This document shows positions 42,020 to 50,099 of a stretch of 64,000 nucleotides of DNA, piece after piece. The stretch covers positions 109,860-173,859 of the forward strand of contig JBKBHA010000008.1 of the NCBI GenBank assembly GCA_046297935.1, written 5' to 3'. Source of the DNA: CAYMZZ01 sp046297935 (GTDB lineage Bacteria > Bacteroidota > Bacteroidia > Chitinophagales > Chitinophagaceae). The notes below the pieces were generated by a model. It ran no database searches and was not told where the DNA came from. It was given only the letters and a program-made list of their open reading frames with translations. The number at the start of each line of letters is the position of its first letter. Within the stretch, counting starts at the first letter, position 1. Made by a program: the position numbers and the translations under genes.

Positions 42020-43312
42020 ATGGTTCACAGAATTATAGAATGGTCACTACGCAACCGGTTCATTGTATTGGTACTGGCAACCGGTTTATTTGTATGGGGT
42101 TTCTTTTCCGTGAGTAAAAATCCCATTGACGCCATTCCCGATCTGTCAGAAAACCAGGTGATCGTTTTTACCGAATGGATGGGACGAGGACCGCAATTGA
42201 TAGAAGATCAGATTACCTATCCTTTGGTGACGAACCTGCAGGGACTACCACGGATAAAGTATGTGCGGGGTACTTCCATGTTCGGTATGAGTTTCATCTA
42301 TATCATATTCGATGATGCGGTAGATATCTATTGGGCGCGGGAACGTGTTTTGGAGAGATTAAGTACTGTGTCCAGATCCCTGCCGACTGGCGTTGCGCCG
42401 CAGTTAGGTCCGGATGGTACAGGGGTAGGACATATTCTTTGGTATACACTCGATGCTCCCAATATGGATTTGGGCGAACAGCGGGCTCTACAGGATTGGT
42501 ATATCAAATTTGCATTGCAGAATGTTGAAGGTGTGAGTGAGATCGCTTCATTTGGCGGCTTTCAGAAACAATACCAGGTTACCGTCAATCCCAATAAACT
42601 TCTTTATTACCGGCTTTCAGTTGCTGATGTTATCAACGCCGTTCGCAGCAACAACAATGAATCTGGCGGACGAAAATTTGAAATGAGTGATATCGGGTAT
42701 ATCATTAAAACATCCGGCTACCTCAAATCAATTGGGGAGATTGAAAATATTCCTGTTAAAACGCAGAATAGTATTCCTATCCGGGTTGCCGACGTGGCAA
42801 CCGTACAAATGACTGGAGAAACCCGATTGGGAATTTTTGATCAGAATGGGGAAGGCGAGCGTGTAGGTGGCATTGTAGTTATGCGTTACGGGGAAAATGC
42901 CGCCGCCGTCATTGATAAGGTGAAAGCAAAGATGATTGAAGTTGCAAGAGGTTTCCCGGAAAAAGTAAAGTTTGATATCGTGTACGACCGTGGCGAGTTA
43001 ATTAAAGAATCGGTTAACTCAATAAAAAATACATTGATAGAAGAAATGATCGTTGTTTCCATTGTGGTGATCATTTTTCTTTTTCACTGGCGCAGCGCAT
43101 TAAGCATCATAATTCAAATTCCGATTACCCTTGCCGCCAGTTTCATCCTGCTGAATGCATTTGGTATTTCATCGAATATCATGTCACTGACAGGTATTGC
43201 CCTGGCTATCGGTGTTATTGTTGATAATGGGATCATCATGAGCGAAAACGCCTATAAACATCTGGCAGAACGATATGAAGCTTGGCAAAAACAAAATAAA
43301 CCACAAGCGTAG
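42020..43312 (+). CDS. cusA: CusA-type RND efflux permease, N-terminal half
   Basis: The 430-residue protein matches the first half of heavy-metal RND pumps: TM1 (NRFIVLVLATGLFVWGFFSV), porter domain with DLSENQVIVFTEWMGR, TM2-TM4 (ALSIIIQIPITLAASFILL, GIALAIGVIVDNGII) and the first transmembrane acidic motif VDNGIIMSENAYKH. It ends right after TM4, where intact homologues continue. The rest is the next gene, three bases on and in a different frame. Both halves together would be 1074 residues, near the 1047 of E. coli CusA. Confidence 0.88.
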   Translation: MVHRIIEWSLRNRFIVLVLATGLFVWGFFSVSKNPIDAIPDLSENQVIVFTEWMGRGPQLIEDQITYPLVTNLQGLPRIKYVRGTSMFGMSFIYIIFDDAVDIYWARERVLERLSTVSRSLPTGVAPQLGPDGTGVGHILWYTLDAPNMDLGEQRALQDWYIKFALQNVEGVSEIASFGGFQKQYQVTVNPNKLLYYRLSVADVINAVRSNNNESGGRKFEMSDIGYIIKTSGYLKSIGEIENIPVKTQNSIPIRVADVATVQMTGETRLGIFDQNGEGERVGGIVVMRYGENAAAVIDKVKAKMIEVARGFPEKVKFDIVYDRGELIKESVNSIKNTLIEEMIVVSIVVIIFLFHWRSALSIIIQIPITLAASFILLNAFGISSNIMSLTGIALAIGVIVDNGIIMSENAYKHLAERYEAWQKQNKPQA

Positions 43313-43314
43313 TA

Positions 43315-45249
43315 ATGAAACGAATTAAAAAGATATTTAAAAAACCAGCTCTCTGGATATCTGAAGAAGAAAGGCTGAAGGTTATTGAAGGATCGAGCAA
43401 GCAGGTGTCCCGTGGAGTATTTTTTGCCACAGTGATCATTATCACTTCTTTCCTGCCGGTATTTATGCTTACAGGCCAGGAAGGAAAGCTGTTTCACCCG
43501 CTTGCCTTCACAAAAACCTTTATCATGATCGTGGATGCGCTGTTGGTGATCACACTGGCGCCTGTGCTCATTTCATTTTTCATGAAGGGAAAATTCAGAC
43601 CCGATAATGCCAACCCGGTAAACAGGATACTGGAAAGAATATATACACCGATCATCAAAGGAGTTTTAAAATGGCGCAAGACAACTCTTGCAATAAATAT
43701 TCTTGCATTGATCATAACAATACCTCTCTTGCAAAGCCTCGGAAAAGAGTTTATGCCCCCACTTGACGAACAAAGTGTTTTGTTTATGCCGGTAACTCTG
43801 CCTGACGTTTCCAATGCAGAGGTGAAAAGAATATTACAAGTGCAGGACAAGATCATAAAATCCGTTCCAGAAGTAGATAAGGTATTAGGTAAGGCAGGTC
43901 GTGCCAACACAGCCACAGATAATTCACCTATTAGCATGATCGAGACGATCATCATGTTAAAGCCCAGGTCTGAATGGCGTGCCGGTATTACAAAAAAAGA
44001 TTTAATCAACGAGCTTGATGCAAAGCTTCAGATTCCCGGTGTGGTGAATGGTTGGACACAGCCTATTATTAATCGTATCAACATGCTGTCAACAGGTATT
44101 CGTACTGATGTAGGTGTAAAAGTATACGGTCAAAATCTCGATACACTTGCTGCCGTATCAGAGCGTGTAAAAACAGTTTTAGAGGGCACGCCCGGCATTA
44201 AAGACTTATATGTTGAACCTATTACCGGTGGAAAATACCTGGCCATTAATCCACGACGTGAAGATCTGAGCCGGTATGGTTTGAGTGTAGATGATGTAAA
44301 CCAAACGGTAGAATCTGCTTTAGGAGGTGCATCTATCGGCAATACGGTAGAAGGTCGCCAACGATTTTCAATCAATGTGCGATTAGCACAGGATTATCGC
44401 AATAGCGTAGAAAGTATAAAACGTATTCCATTAATGTCACCTGCTTTTGGTGAAGTGCCTTTATCATCGGTAGCCGATATTTCATTTGAGGATGGGCCGC
44501 CAATGATCACTTCCGAAAATGCCATGCTGCGTGGTGCTGTATTATTCAATGTGCGAGACAGAGACCTGGGTAGCACAGTGCAGGAAGCAATCGGTAAAAT
44601 GAATCAATCAAATGGGGTTTTGCCGCCGGGTTATTATGTGGAATGGAGTGGGCAATACGAAAACCTAATTCGAGGCCAGCAAACACTTTTATGGATTGCC
44701 CCTGTAGTTTTTGTAATCATCTTTTTCTCGCTCTACTTCGCTTTCCGTTCGATCCGGGAGGCATTTTTCAGTCTTATCACCGTCCCCTTTGCATTGATTG
44801 GCGGAGCTTATATGATCTGGATTTGGGGTGTGAATTTATCCGTTGCCGTAGCAGTTGGTTTTATTGCCCTTTTTGGTATCGCAGTCGAAACAGGTATTGT
44901 AATGGTTATTTACCTGAATGATGCTATGCAGCAGCTTGTAAAACTAAAAGGCAATTCCAAAGAAACAATTACAAAGGAAGATCTGCGTCAGTACGTCATT
45001 ATCGGTGCGGCGAAACGGTTGCGTCCAAAATTAATGACAGTCTGTGTATCACTATTTGGTTTAGTGCCGATACTGTGGGCAACGGGCGTTGGAACTGATG
45101 TAATGAAGCCAATAGTATTACCTATGATCGGTGGTGTTCTCACTTCTTCGACCCACATTTTATTGGTAACACCACTTATTTTTTTGATGACCAAAGAATA
45201 TGAATTGCGCAAATATGGAAAACTGGAGATACATGAAACAACTCATTAA
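43315..45249 (+). CDS. cusA: CusA-type RND efflux permease, C-terminal half
   Basis: The 644-residue protein starts at RIKKIFKKPALWISEEERLK, which corresponds to the linker after TM4 in intact CusA, and then has the rest: QVSRGVFFATVIIITSFLPV, FMPPLDEQSVLFMPVTLP, the porter domains, and the last helices with FGIAVETGIVMVIYLNDAM. The start codon overlaps the adjacent stop codons (TAGTAATG), so it is probably made by re-initiation after the first half. It lacks a slippery site for programmed frameshifting. Whether the two chains assemble into a working pump is not known. Confidence 0.88.
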   Translation: MKRIKKIFKKPALWISEEERLKVIEGSSKQVSRGVFFATVIIITSFLPVFMLTGQEGKLFHPLAFTKTFIMIVDALLVITLAPVLISFFMKGKFRPDNANPVNRILERIYTPIIKGVLKWRKTTLAINILALIITIPLLQSLGKEFMPPLDEQSVLFMPVTLPDVSNAEVKRILQVQDKIIKSVPEVDKVLGKAGRANTATDNSPISMIETIIMLKPRSEWRAGITKKDLINELDAKLQIPGVVNGWTQPIINRINMLSTGIRTDVGVKVYGQNLDTLAAVSERVKTVLEGTPGIKDLYVEPITGGKYLAINPRREDLSRYGLSVDDVNQTVESALGGASIGNTVEGRQRFSINVRLAQDYRNSVESIKRIPLMSPAFGEVPLSSVADISFEDGPPMITSENAMLRGAVLFNVRDRDLGSTVQEAIGKMNQSNGVLPPGYYVEWSGQYENLIRGQQTLLWIAPVVFVIIFFSLYFAFRSIREAFFSLITVPFALIGGAYMIWIWGVNLSVAVAVGFIALFGIAVETGIVMVIYLNDAMQQLVKLKGNSKETITKEDLRQYVIIGAAKRLRPKLMTVCVSLFGLVPILWATGVGTDVMKPIVLPMIGGVLTSSTHILLVTPLIFLMTKEYELRKYGKLEIHETTH

Positions 45250-46486
45250 ATATAGTGTAGGATTATTGGTATTGCTACCTGCGGGATTAATGGCACAGCA
45301 AGCACCCATATTACCGTTGGACAGCGTTTTACAACGAATTGATCGCAATAATGTCTTGCTTCAATCTTATAGCCTCAAAGCAGAAAGTTATAAATATAGC
45401 GCCGACGCATCCACCGCATGGATGCCGCCTATGGTGGGAATCGGAACTTTTATGACGCCGTATCCTGGGCAAAAGATCATGTCGCCTGCAGAAAGAGGCA
45501 ATCTTATGCTTCAAATAGAGCAGGACATTCCTAACAGGGCAAAGCTGAATGCTCGCAGGAAGTATATCGAATCTCAGGGTAACATAGAAAGGGCTACACG
45601 GGATGTTACACTCAATGATTTTAAAGCCCAGGCAAAGCGACTCTATTTTAATTGGCTGATCGCAAAACAGCGCATGAAGGTATTGGGGGAAAACGAGAAG
45701 ATCATGGTTACTATGAAAAAGATCGAGGAGGTAAGATACCCGTATAATCAATCACAGCTTGGAAGTGTATATAAAGCCGATGCCAAAATTGAAGAGAATC
45801 GCAATATGATCCGTATGCAGGAAGGAACGATTGGCAAGGCAAGAGCGTGGTTGAATAGTTTAATGAATGCTCAAGGCAATGAAACCTTTGAAATAGATAC
45901 AACCTATTTTCCGGCATTTAGTCCTGCCAGCGCTTATGATACAGCTTCCCTTTCAATAGCCCGGAAAGATGTGTTGAAGATGAATGAAAGTATCCGGTCT
46001 ATGCAACTCAATATCGAAAGCATGAAGTTGCAAAGGAAACCGGACTTCCGTATCAGGTTTGACAATATGTATCCACTGGGTGCTGATATGCCAAAAGCCT
46101 ATAATGTTATGGGTATGGTTAGTATTCCGATTGTTCCCTGGGCATCGAAAATGTATAAATCTGAGGTCAAAGCTATGCAATTCAATGTCCAGAGCATGGA
46201 AAAGGAAAGGGCTGCTATGCTTCAGGAAACACAAGGAATGCTTTATGGAATGCAGTACGAGATAGAAACAATGCAAAGGAGGATTCAAAGCATGGAAGAA
46301 AAAGTGATCCCTGCCCTGCAAAAAGCACTGGACGCAAATTTTATCACTTACCAGGAAAATAAAATGCAATTGACACAGGTGATCGATGCCTGGGAAGCGC
46401 TAACGATGATGCAGATGAATGTGCTCGATGAAAAATTAAAGCTTTATGAAATGATCGTGGATTATGAGAAAGAATTATATCGTTAA
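45233..46486 (+). CDS. TolC-family outer-membrane channel (CusC-like)
   Basis: The ATG at 45233, preceded by GGAGA seven bases upstream, gives 417 residues with a signal peptide (KYSVGLLVLLPAGLMAQQ). Long helical coiled regions (LNDFKAQAKRLYFNWLIAKQ, LQRKPDFRIRFDNMYPLG, QSMEKERAAMLQETQG) are the outer-membrane-factor pattern. It overlaps the end of the permease gene by 17 bases, so it belongs to one operon. It would give metal ions a way out through the outer membrane. Confidence 0.87.
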   Translation: MKQLIKYSVGLLVLLPAGLMAQQAPILPLDSVLQRIDRNNVLLQSYSLKAESYKYSADASTAWMPPMVGIGTFMTPYPGQKIMSPAERGNLMLQIEQDIPNRAKLNARRKYIESQGNIERATRDVTLNDFKAQAKRLYFNWLIAKQRMKVLGENEKIMVTMKKIEEVRYPYNQSQLGSVYKADAKIEENRNMIRMQEGTIGKARAWLNSLMNAQGNETFEIDTTYFPAFSPASAYDTASLSIARKDVLKMNESIRSMQLNIESMKLQRKPDFRIRFDNMYPLGADMPKAYNVMGMVSIPIVPWASKMYKSEVKAMQFNVQSMEKERAAMLQETQGMLYGMQYEIETMQRRIQSMEEKVIPALQKALDANFITYQENKMQLTQVIDAWEALTMMQMNVLDEKLKLYEMIVDYEKELYR

Positions 46487-47684
46487 TATTATATTGATCG
46501 GATTATTTGTTTCCGCTATCGGGTTTATTTCCTGTAAAAATAAATCCGTAAAGGATGCTCATGCCGGGCATAGCAAAGAAATGACTATCGATAGTAGCAT
46601 TGCTTCGCTTGCAAAGCCGGTTAATGCACAGGTTGTTTCAACCATCCCGGTTATAACGCCTGAATCAGGCTCGCGTATTTTTTCAGCAGAAATAAAAGGG
46701 CAGATTACTTATGATACCCGCAATCAAACAAGTATTTCCAGCCGAGTGGCGGGACGTATTGAAAAATTGTATATCAAATACAATTACCAGCCGGTAAAAC
46801 AGGGTCAGTTGATCATGGAAATATACTCGCCCGATCTGGCAGCAGCCCAAAGAGAATTGCTTTTTATCGCCCGATCCGGAAACGATGATAATATGCTGTC
46901 AAAAGCAAAACAGCGATTGTCTTTACTTGGAATGCAGCCTAACCAGATTAACCAGATATTAAAGAACGGGAATATTCTTTATCGTGTACCAGTATATAGC
47001 AATGCAACCGGCTATATTCTCGAAAAGCAGGTGGCAACATTATCAAATGCGCCTACGTCTACAACCAACTCTGCTACAAGTACGGATCGAATGGATAATA
47101 TGGGAGCTGCAGCAAGTTCTTCAATTAGTTCTGCTCCATCAATTCAAACTACGCCGGTGATGGTTCGCGAAGGACAATATGTTGGTGCCGGACAATCCTT
47201 ATTCACCATTTATCGCACCGGCAGCATTGTTGCAGAATTCGCATTAAAACCGGAGTTGGCTTCACAGGTAAAAAGAGGTCAAAAGTTGATTTTTAACACA
47301 ATTGCCAATGCAGAAAAAGTATACACCGGTAACATTGGTTTGATACAACCGATAGTCAGAAGTGGAGAGAATTTCACATTGGCAAGGGTATATATTTCCA
47401 ATAAAGATTTATTGCCGGGTCAATTGGTCTCCGCTAATATACCAGTGGTGTATAAGGGAGGATGGTGGTTGCCCAGGAAAGCTGTTTGGCAATCGGGCAA
47501 TAAGTCAATTGTATTTAAAAAACAGGGTGACGTATTTGTGCCCATGCAGGTTGAAACAAGTGTTGAAGCAGAAGGCATGGTGATGGTGACAACCGCTATT
47601 GGCGACTGGCAGGTGGCAGGAAACGCCTCTTACCTCGTAGACAGCGAAAGTTTTATTAAGACAACCGATCAACAGAAACAGTAA
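46464..47684 (+). CDS. cusB: CusB-type periplasmic adaptor, copy 1
   Basis: The 406-residue lipoprotein (lipobox FISC) has the adaptor pattern: SSRVAGRIEKLYIKYNYQPV, hairpin EIYSPDLAAAQRELL, then beta-barrel pieces VREGQYVGAGQSLFTI and VRSGENFTLARVYI. A low-complexity Ser/Thr stretch (TSTTNSATSTDR) lies in the loop. It overlaps the TolC gene by 23 bases and joins permease to channel. Confidence 0.88.
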   Translation: MRKNYIVNIILIGLFVSAIGFISCKNKSVKDAHAGHSKEMTIDSSIASLAKPVNAQVVSTIPVITPESGSRIFSAEIKGQITYDTRNQTSISSRVAGRIEKLYIKYNYQPVKQGQLIMEIYSPDLAAAQRELLFIARSGNDDNMLSKAKQRLSLLGMQPNQINQILKNGNILYRVPVYSNATGYILEKQVATLSNAPTSTTNSATSTDRMDNMGAAASSSISSAPSIQTTPVMVREGQYVGAGQSLFTIYRTGSIVAEFALKPELASQVKRGQKLIFNTIANAEKVYTGNIGLIQPIVRSGENFTLARVYISNKDLLPGQLVSANIPVVYKGGWWLPRKAVWQSGNKSIVFKKQGDVFVPMQVETSVEAEGMVMVTTAIGDWQVAGNASYLVDSESFIKTTDQQKQ

Positions 47685-47685
47685 T

Positions 47686-48897
47686 ATGGAAAGAAAACGA
47701 TTTTTAAAGGCAGCTTTTTTCGTAGCAGTAGTTCCGGGTATGTTGCTTACTGCGTGCAAAGAAAAGAAAGGAGCAGCAAGCGCTGTAAAGAAGCAGACTT
47801 ATACCTGCTCTATGCACCCACAAATTGTACAGGAAGGACCTGGCACCTGTCCGATCTGTGGGATGGACCTCGTGCCTTTCGACAAGAACAATACCGATCC
47901 CAATCTGACATTAAGCGAGAGTCAGATAGCACTTGCCAATATCACTACCGTAACTATCGGAAGCAGCACACTAAATAACAATAAAGTACTTAACGGACGA
48001 TTGGCGACCAATCCTGAACAGACAAATTTCATTTCGAGCCGTGTTGCCGGTCGCATTGAAGTTTTATATGTGAAAGAAACCGGGGTTAAAGTCAACAAGG
48101 GCCAGGCTTTGTATAAAATTTATTCCGAGCAACTGGCTACACTTCAACAGGAGTACCTGATCGCAGTAGCGCAAGCAAAACAATTCCCCACTGATGACAA
48201 GTTTCAACAGATAGAAAAAGCAGCACGACAGAAACTGCTACTATATGATCAGTCGGAAGCTCAATTGCAACAACTGATAAAATCTCAAAAAACAGATCCC
48301 TATGTTACTTACCCGGCGCCTGCAGGCGGCGTGGTGGCAGAACTCCAGGTCACCGAAGGACAATATGTGGCGGAAGGCGGCACTATCATGCGTCTTGAGG
48401 GCTATAACAGTTTATGGGTGGATGCCGATGTATATCCGGCTGAAGCATCTGCAATAAAAGCCGGGAAAGTGGTAAAAGTAATTATTCCAGGTTGGGAAGA
48501 TCAACCGCAGAACATGACTATCCAATTTATCAATCCTTCAATACAGAGCGGTAGCCAATTAATGAATATAAGAGGAACTATTCCCAATCCAAACAATCAA
48601 TGGCAACCTGGTCTTCAGGCGAACATCCTGTTACCAATTAAAAGTACAGGCAATGTGCTTGCATTGCCCGTTGATGCAGTAATCCGGGATGGAAAAGGAA
48701 TGCATGTATGGATTGAAGAGAGTAAAGGGAAATTCGTCCCGCGTATGGTAAAAACAGGTCAGGAGAATGCGGATGTGGTAGAAATCACGGAAGGTTTGGA
48801 GGATGGTGAGAAAGTAGTTGTTACAGGAGCTTACCTGTTGTACAGTGAGTATATATTAAAGAAAGGGTCTGACCCTATGGCTGGTCATAAACATTAA
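47686..48897 (+). CDS. cusB: CusB-type adaptor with N-terminal metal-binding unit, copy 2
   Basis: The 403-residue lipoprotein (lipobox LTAC) starts with a metal unit TCSMHPQIVQEGPGTCPICG followed by MDLVPF. The adaptor core follows (SSRVAGRIEVLYVKETGVKV, IYSEQLATLQQEYL, VTEGQYVAEGGTIMRLEGYN). It follows copy 1 by one base. The added unit could hand Cu(I) directly to the pump, as in CusB/CusF. Confidence 0.9.
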   Translation: MERKRFLKAAFFVAVVPGMLLTACKEKKGAASAVKKQTYTCSMHPQIVQEGPGTCPICGMDLVPFDKNNTDPNLTLSESQIALANITTVTIGSSTLNNNKVLNGRLATNPEQTNFISSRVAGRIEVLYVKETGVKVNKGQALYKIYSEQLATLQQEYLIAVAQAKQFPTDDKFQQIEKAARQKLLLYDQSEAQLQQLIKSQKTDPYVTYPAPAGGVVAELQVTEGQYVAEGGTIMRLEGYNSLWVDADVYPAEASAIKAGKVVKVIIPGWEDQPQNMTIQFINPSIQSGSQLMNIRGTIPNPNNQWQPGLQANILLPIKSTGNVLALPVDAVIRDGKGMHVWIEESKGKFVPRMVKTGQENADVVEITEGLEDGEKVVVTGAYLLYSEYILKKGSDPMAGHKH

Positions 48898-48931
48898 TAA
48901 TTCAAATTTTAAACTATAAAAAGTACAACCA

Positions 48932-49489
48932 ATGAAACAAGTTATTAAAGTAGTAATGCCATTAGCAGTAACAATTTTAATCGCATCCTGTGGAAACAAT
49001 GGCAACAATGAAAACAAACAGGAAAAAGATTCAACGGAACATGAAGGACATGATATGAGCGATAAAAGCAGTTCTACCGGCAAATTGAGTGTTAAAGATG
49101 ATAAGCTGAATGCCGTTTACCAGCATTATGTACACCTCACGACTGCATTGGTAAACGACGATGCTAAAGAAGCTAAAGTTGCCAGCAATGCAATTGAAGC
49201 CGGTATTAAGGAAATTCCTGGTGGAGAATCGATAGCGGTCAACGCAGCAAAGATTACAGCAGCCGGTGATATTGAAGTACAAAGGGCAGCGTACGCTCCC
49301 CTGAGTAACGATTTTATAGCCCTCGTAAAAAAATCAGGAATTAACGGAGGTGAGCTATATGTTGATTTTTGTCCGATGGCGCTAAATGATAAAGGTGCTT
49401 ATTGGTTAAATGCAAGCAAGGAAATTCGCAACCCGTATATGGGTCAAAAAATGTTGACATGCGGCGAAGTAAAAGAAACTATTAAATAA
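48932..49489 (+). CDS. DUF3347 lipoprotein, copy 2
   Basis: The 185-residue protein has a lipobox (LIASC), an acidic linker (HEGHDMSDKSSS), the DUF3347 core (VYQHYVHLTTALVNDDAKEA) and DFCPMALNDKGAYWLNASKE, NPYMGQKMLTCGEV. It is a paralogue of the protein at 40877; both end in the same Met/Cys-rich motif. Confidence 0.85.
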   Translation: MKQVIKVVMPLAVTILIASCGNNGNNENKQEKDSTEHEGHDMSDKSSSTGKLSVKDDKLNAVYQHYVHLTTALVNDDAKEAKVASNAIEAGIKEIPGGESIAVNAAKITAAGDIEVQRAAYAPLSNDFIALVKKSGINGGELYVDFCPMALNDKGAYWLNASKEIRNPYMGQKMLTCGEVKETIK

Positions 49490-49508
49490 ACGGCAAACCC
49501 ATTAAACA

Positions 49509-50096
49509 ATGAAGAATAACAGATGGACTTTCTTTCAATACATGGCCACCTTTTGTTTGCTGCTAATAATTTCAGGAACATCGCAGCTTAAAGCTCAGTC
49601 AGGAGAGGTTTGCTATAACCCCAACCTGGTAAAAGATACCAGTAAGAAAAGTATTAAGTCTATGGCAGTGGGCATTATTGGGAATGATTCTGTAAAGATC
49701 AGTTATCATTCACCTGGTGTGAGAAAGCGGGTTATCTGGGGTGGATTGGTTCCTTACGACGAGGTTTGGGTAACCGGTGCACACGATGCCACTACCATTG
49801 AAATTGCAAAACCATTTATTATTAATGGAAAAGAAATCCCGGCGGGAAAATATGCGGTATTCACTATTCCGGGTAAAAAAGAGTGGACAGTAATAATCAA
49901 TTCGAAATGGAAACAACACCTCGCTTCCGAATATGACGAGAAAGAAGACATAGTTAGAATAAAAGTCAAGCCCCTGAAACATCAGCATACTGAACGGCTT
50001 CAATATTTCGTAGAAGGAAAAAAGGGAAAGGAAGGAAAGATTGCTGTAGCATGGGAGAAAATAAAAATAGAGTTTCCAATTACTATTAAAAGCTAA
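49509..50096 (+). CDS. DUF2911 family exported protein
   Basis: The 195-residue protein has a signal peptide (FCLLLIISGTSQLKAQ) and the DUF2911 pattern: ISYHSPGVRKRVIWGGLVPY, VWVTGAHDATTIEI, GKEIPAGKYAVFTIPGKKEW. Function of the family is unknown; it often occurs in Bacteroidota stress loci. Confidence 0.85.
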   Translation: MKNNRWTFFQYMATFCLLLIISGTSQLKAQSGEVCYNPNLVKDTSKKSIKSMAVGIIGNDSVKISYHSPGVRKRVIWGGLVPYDEVWVTGAHDATTIEIAKPFIINGKEIPAGKYAVFTIPGKKEWTVIINSKWKQHLASEYDEKEDIVRIKVKPLKHQHTERLQYFVEGKKGKEGKIAVAWEKIKIEFPITIKS

Positions 50097-50099
50097 TAT

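Noticed and set aside
43297..43317. Programmed frameshift joining the two CusA halves
   Set aside because: The second frame has a stop at 43297-43299 and the 13 bases after it hold no slippery run; re-initiation at TAGTAATG is simpler.
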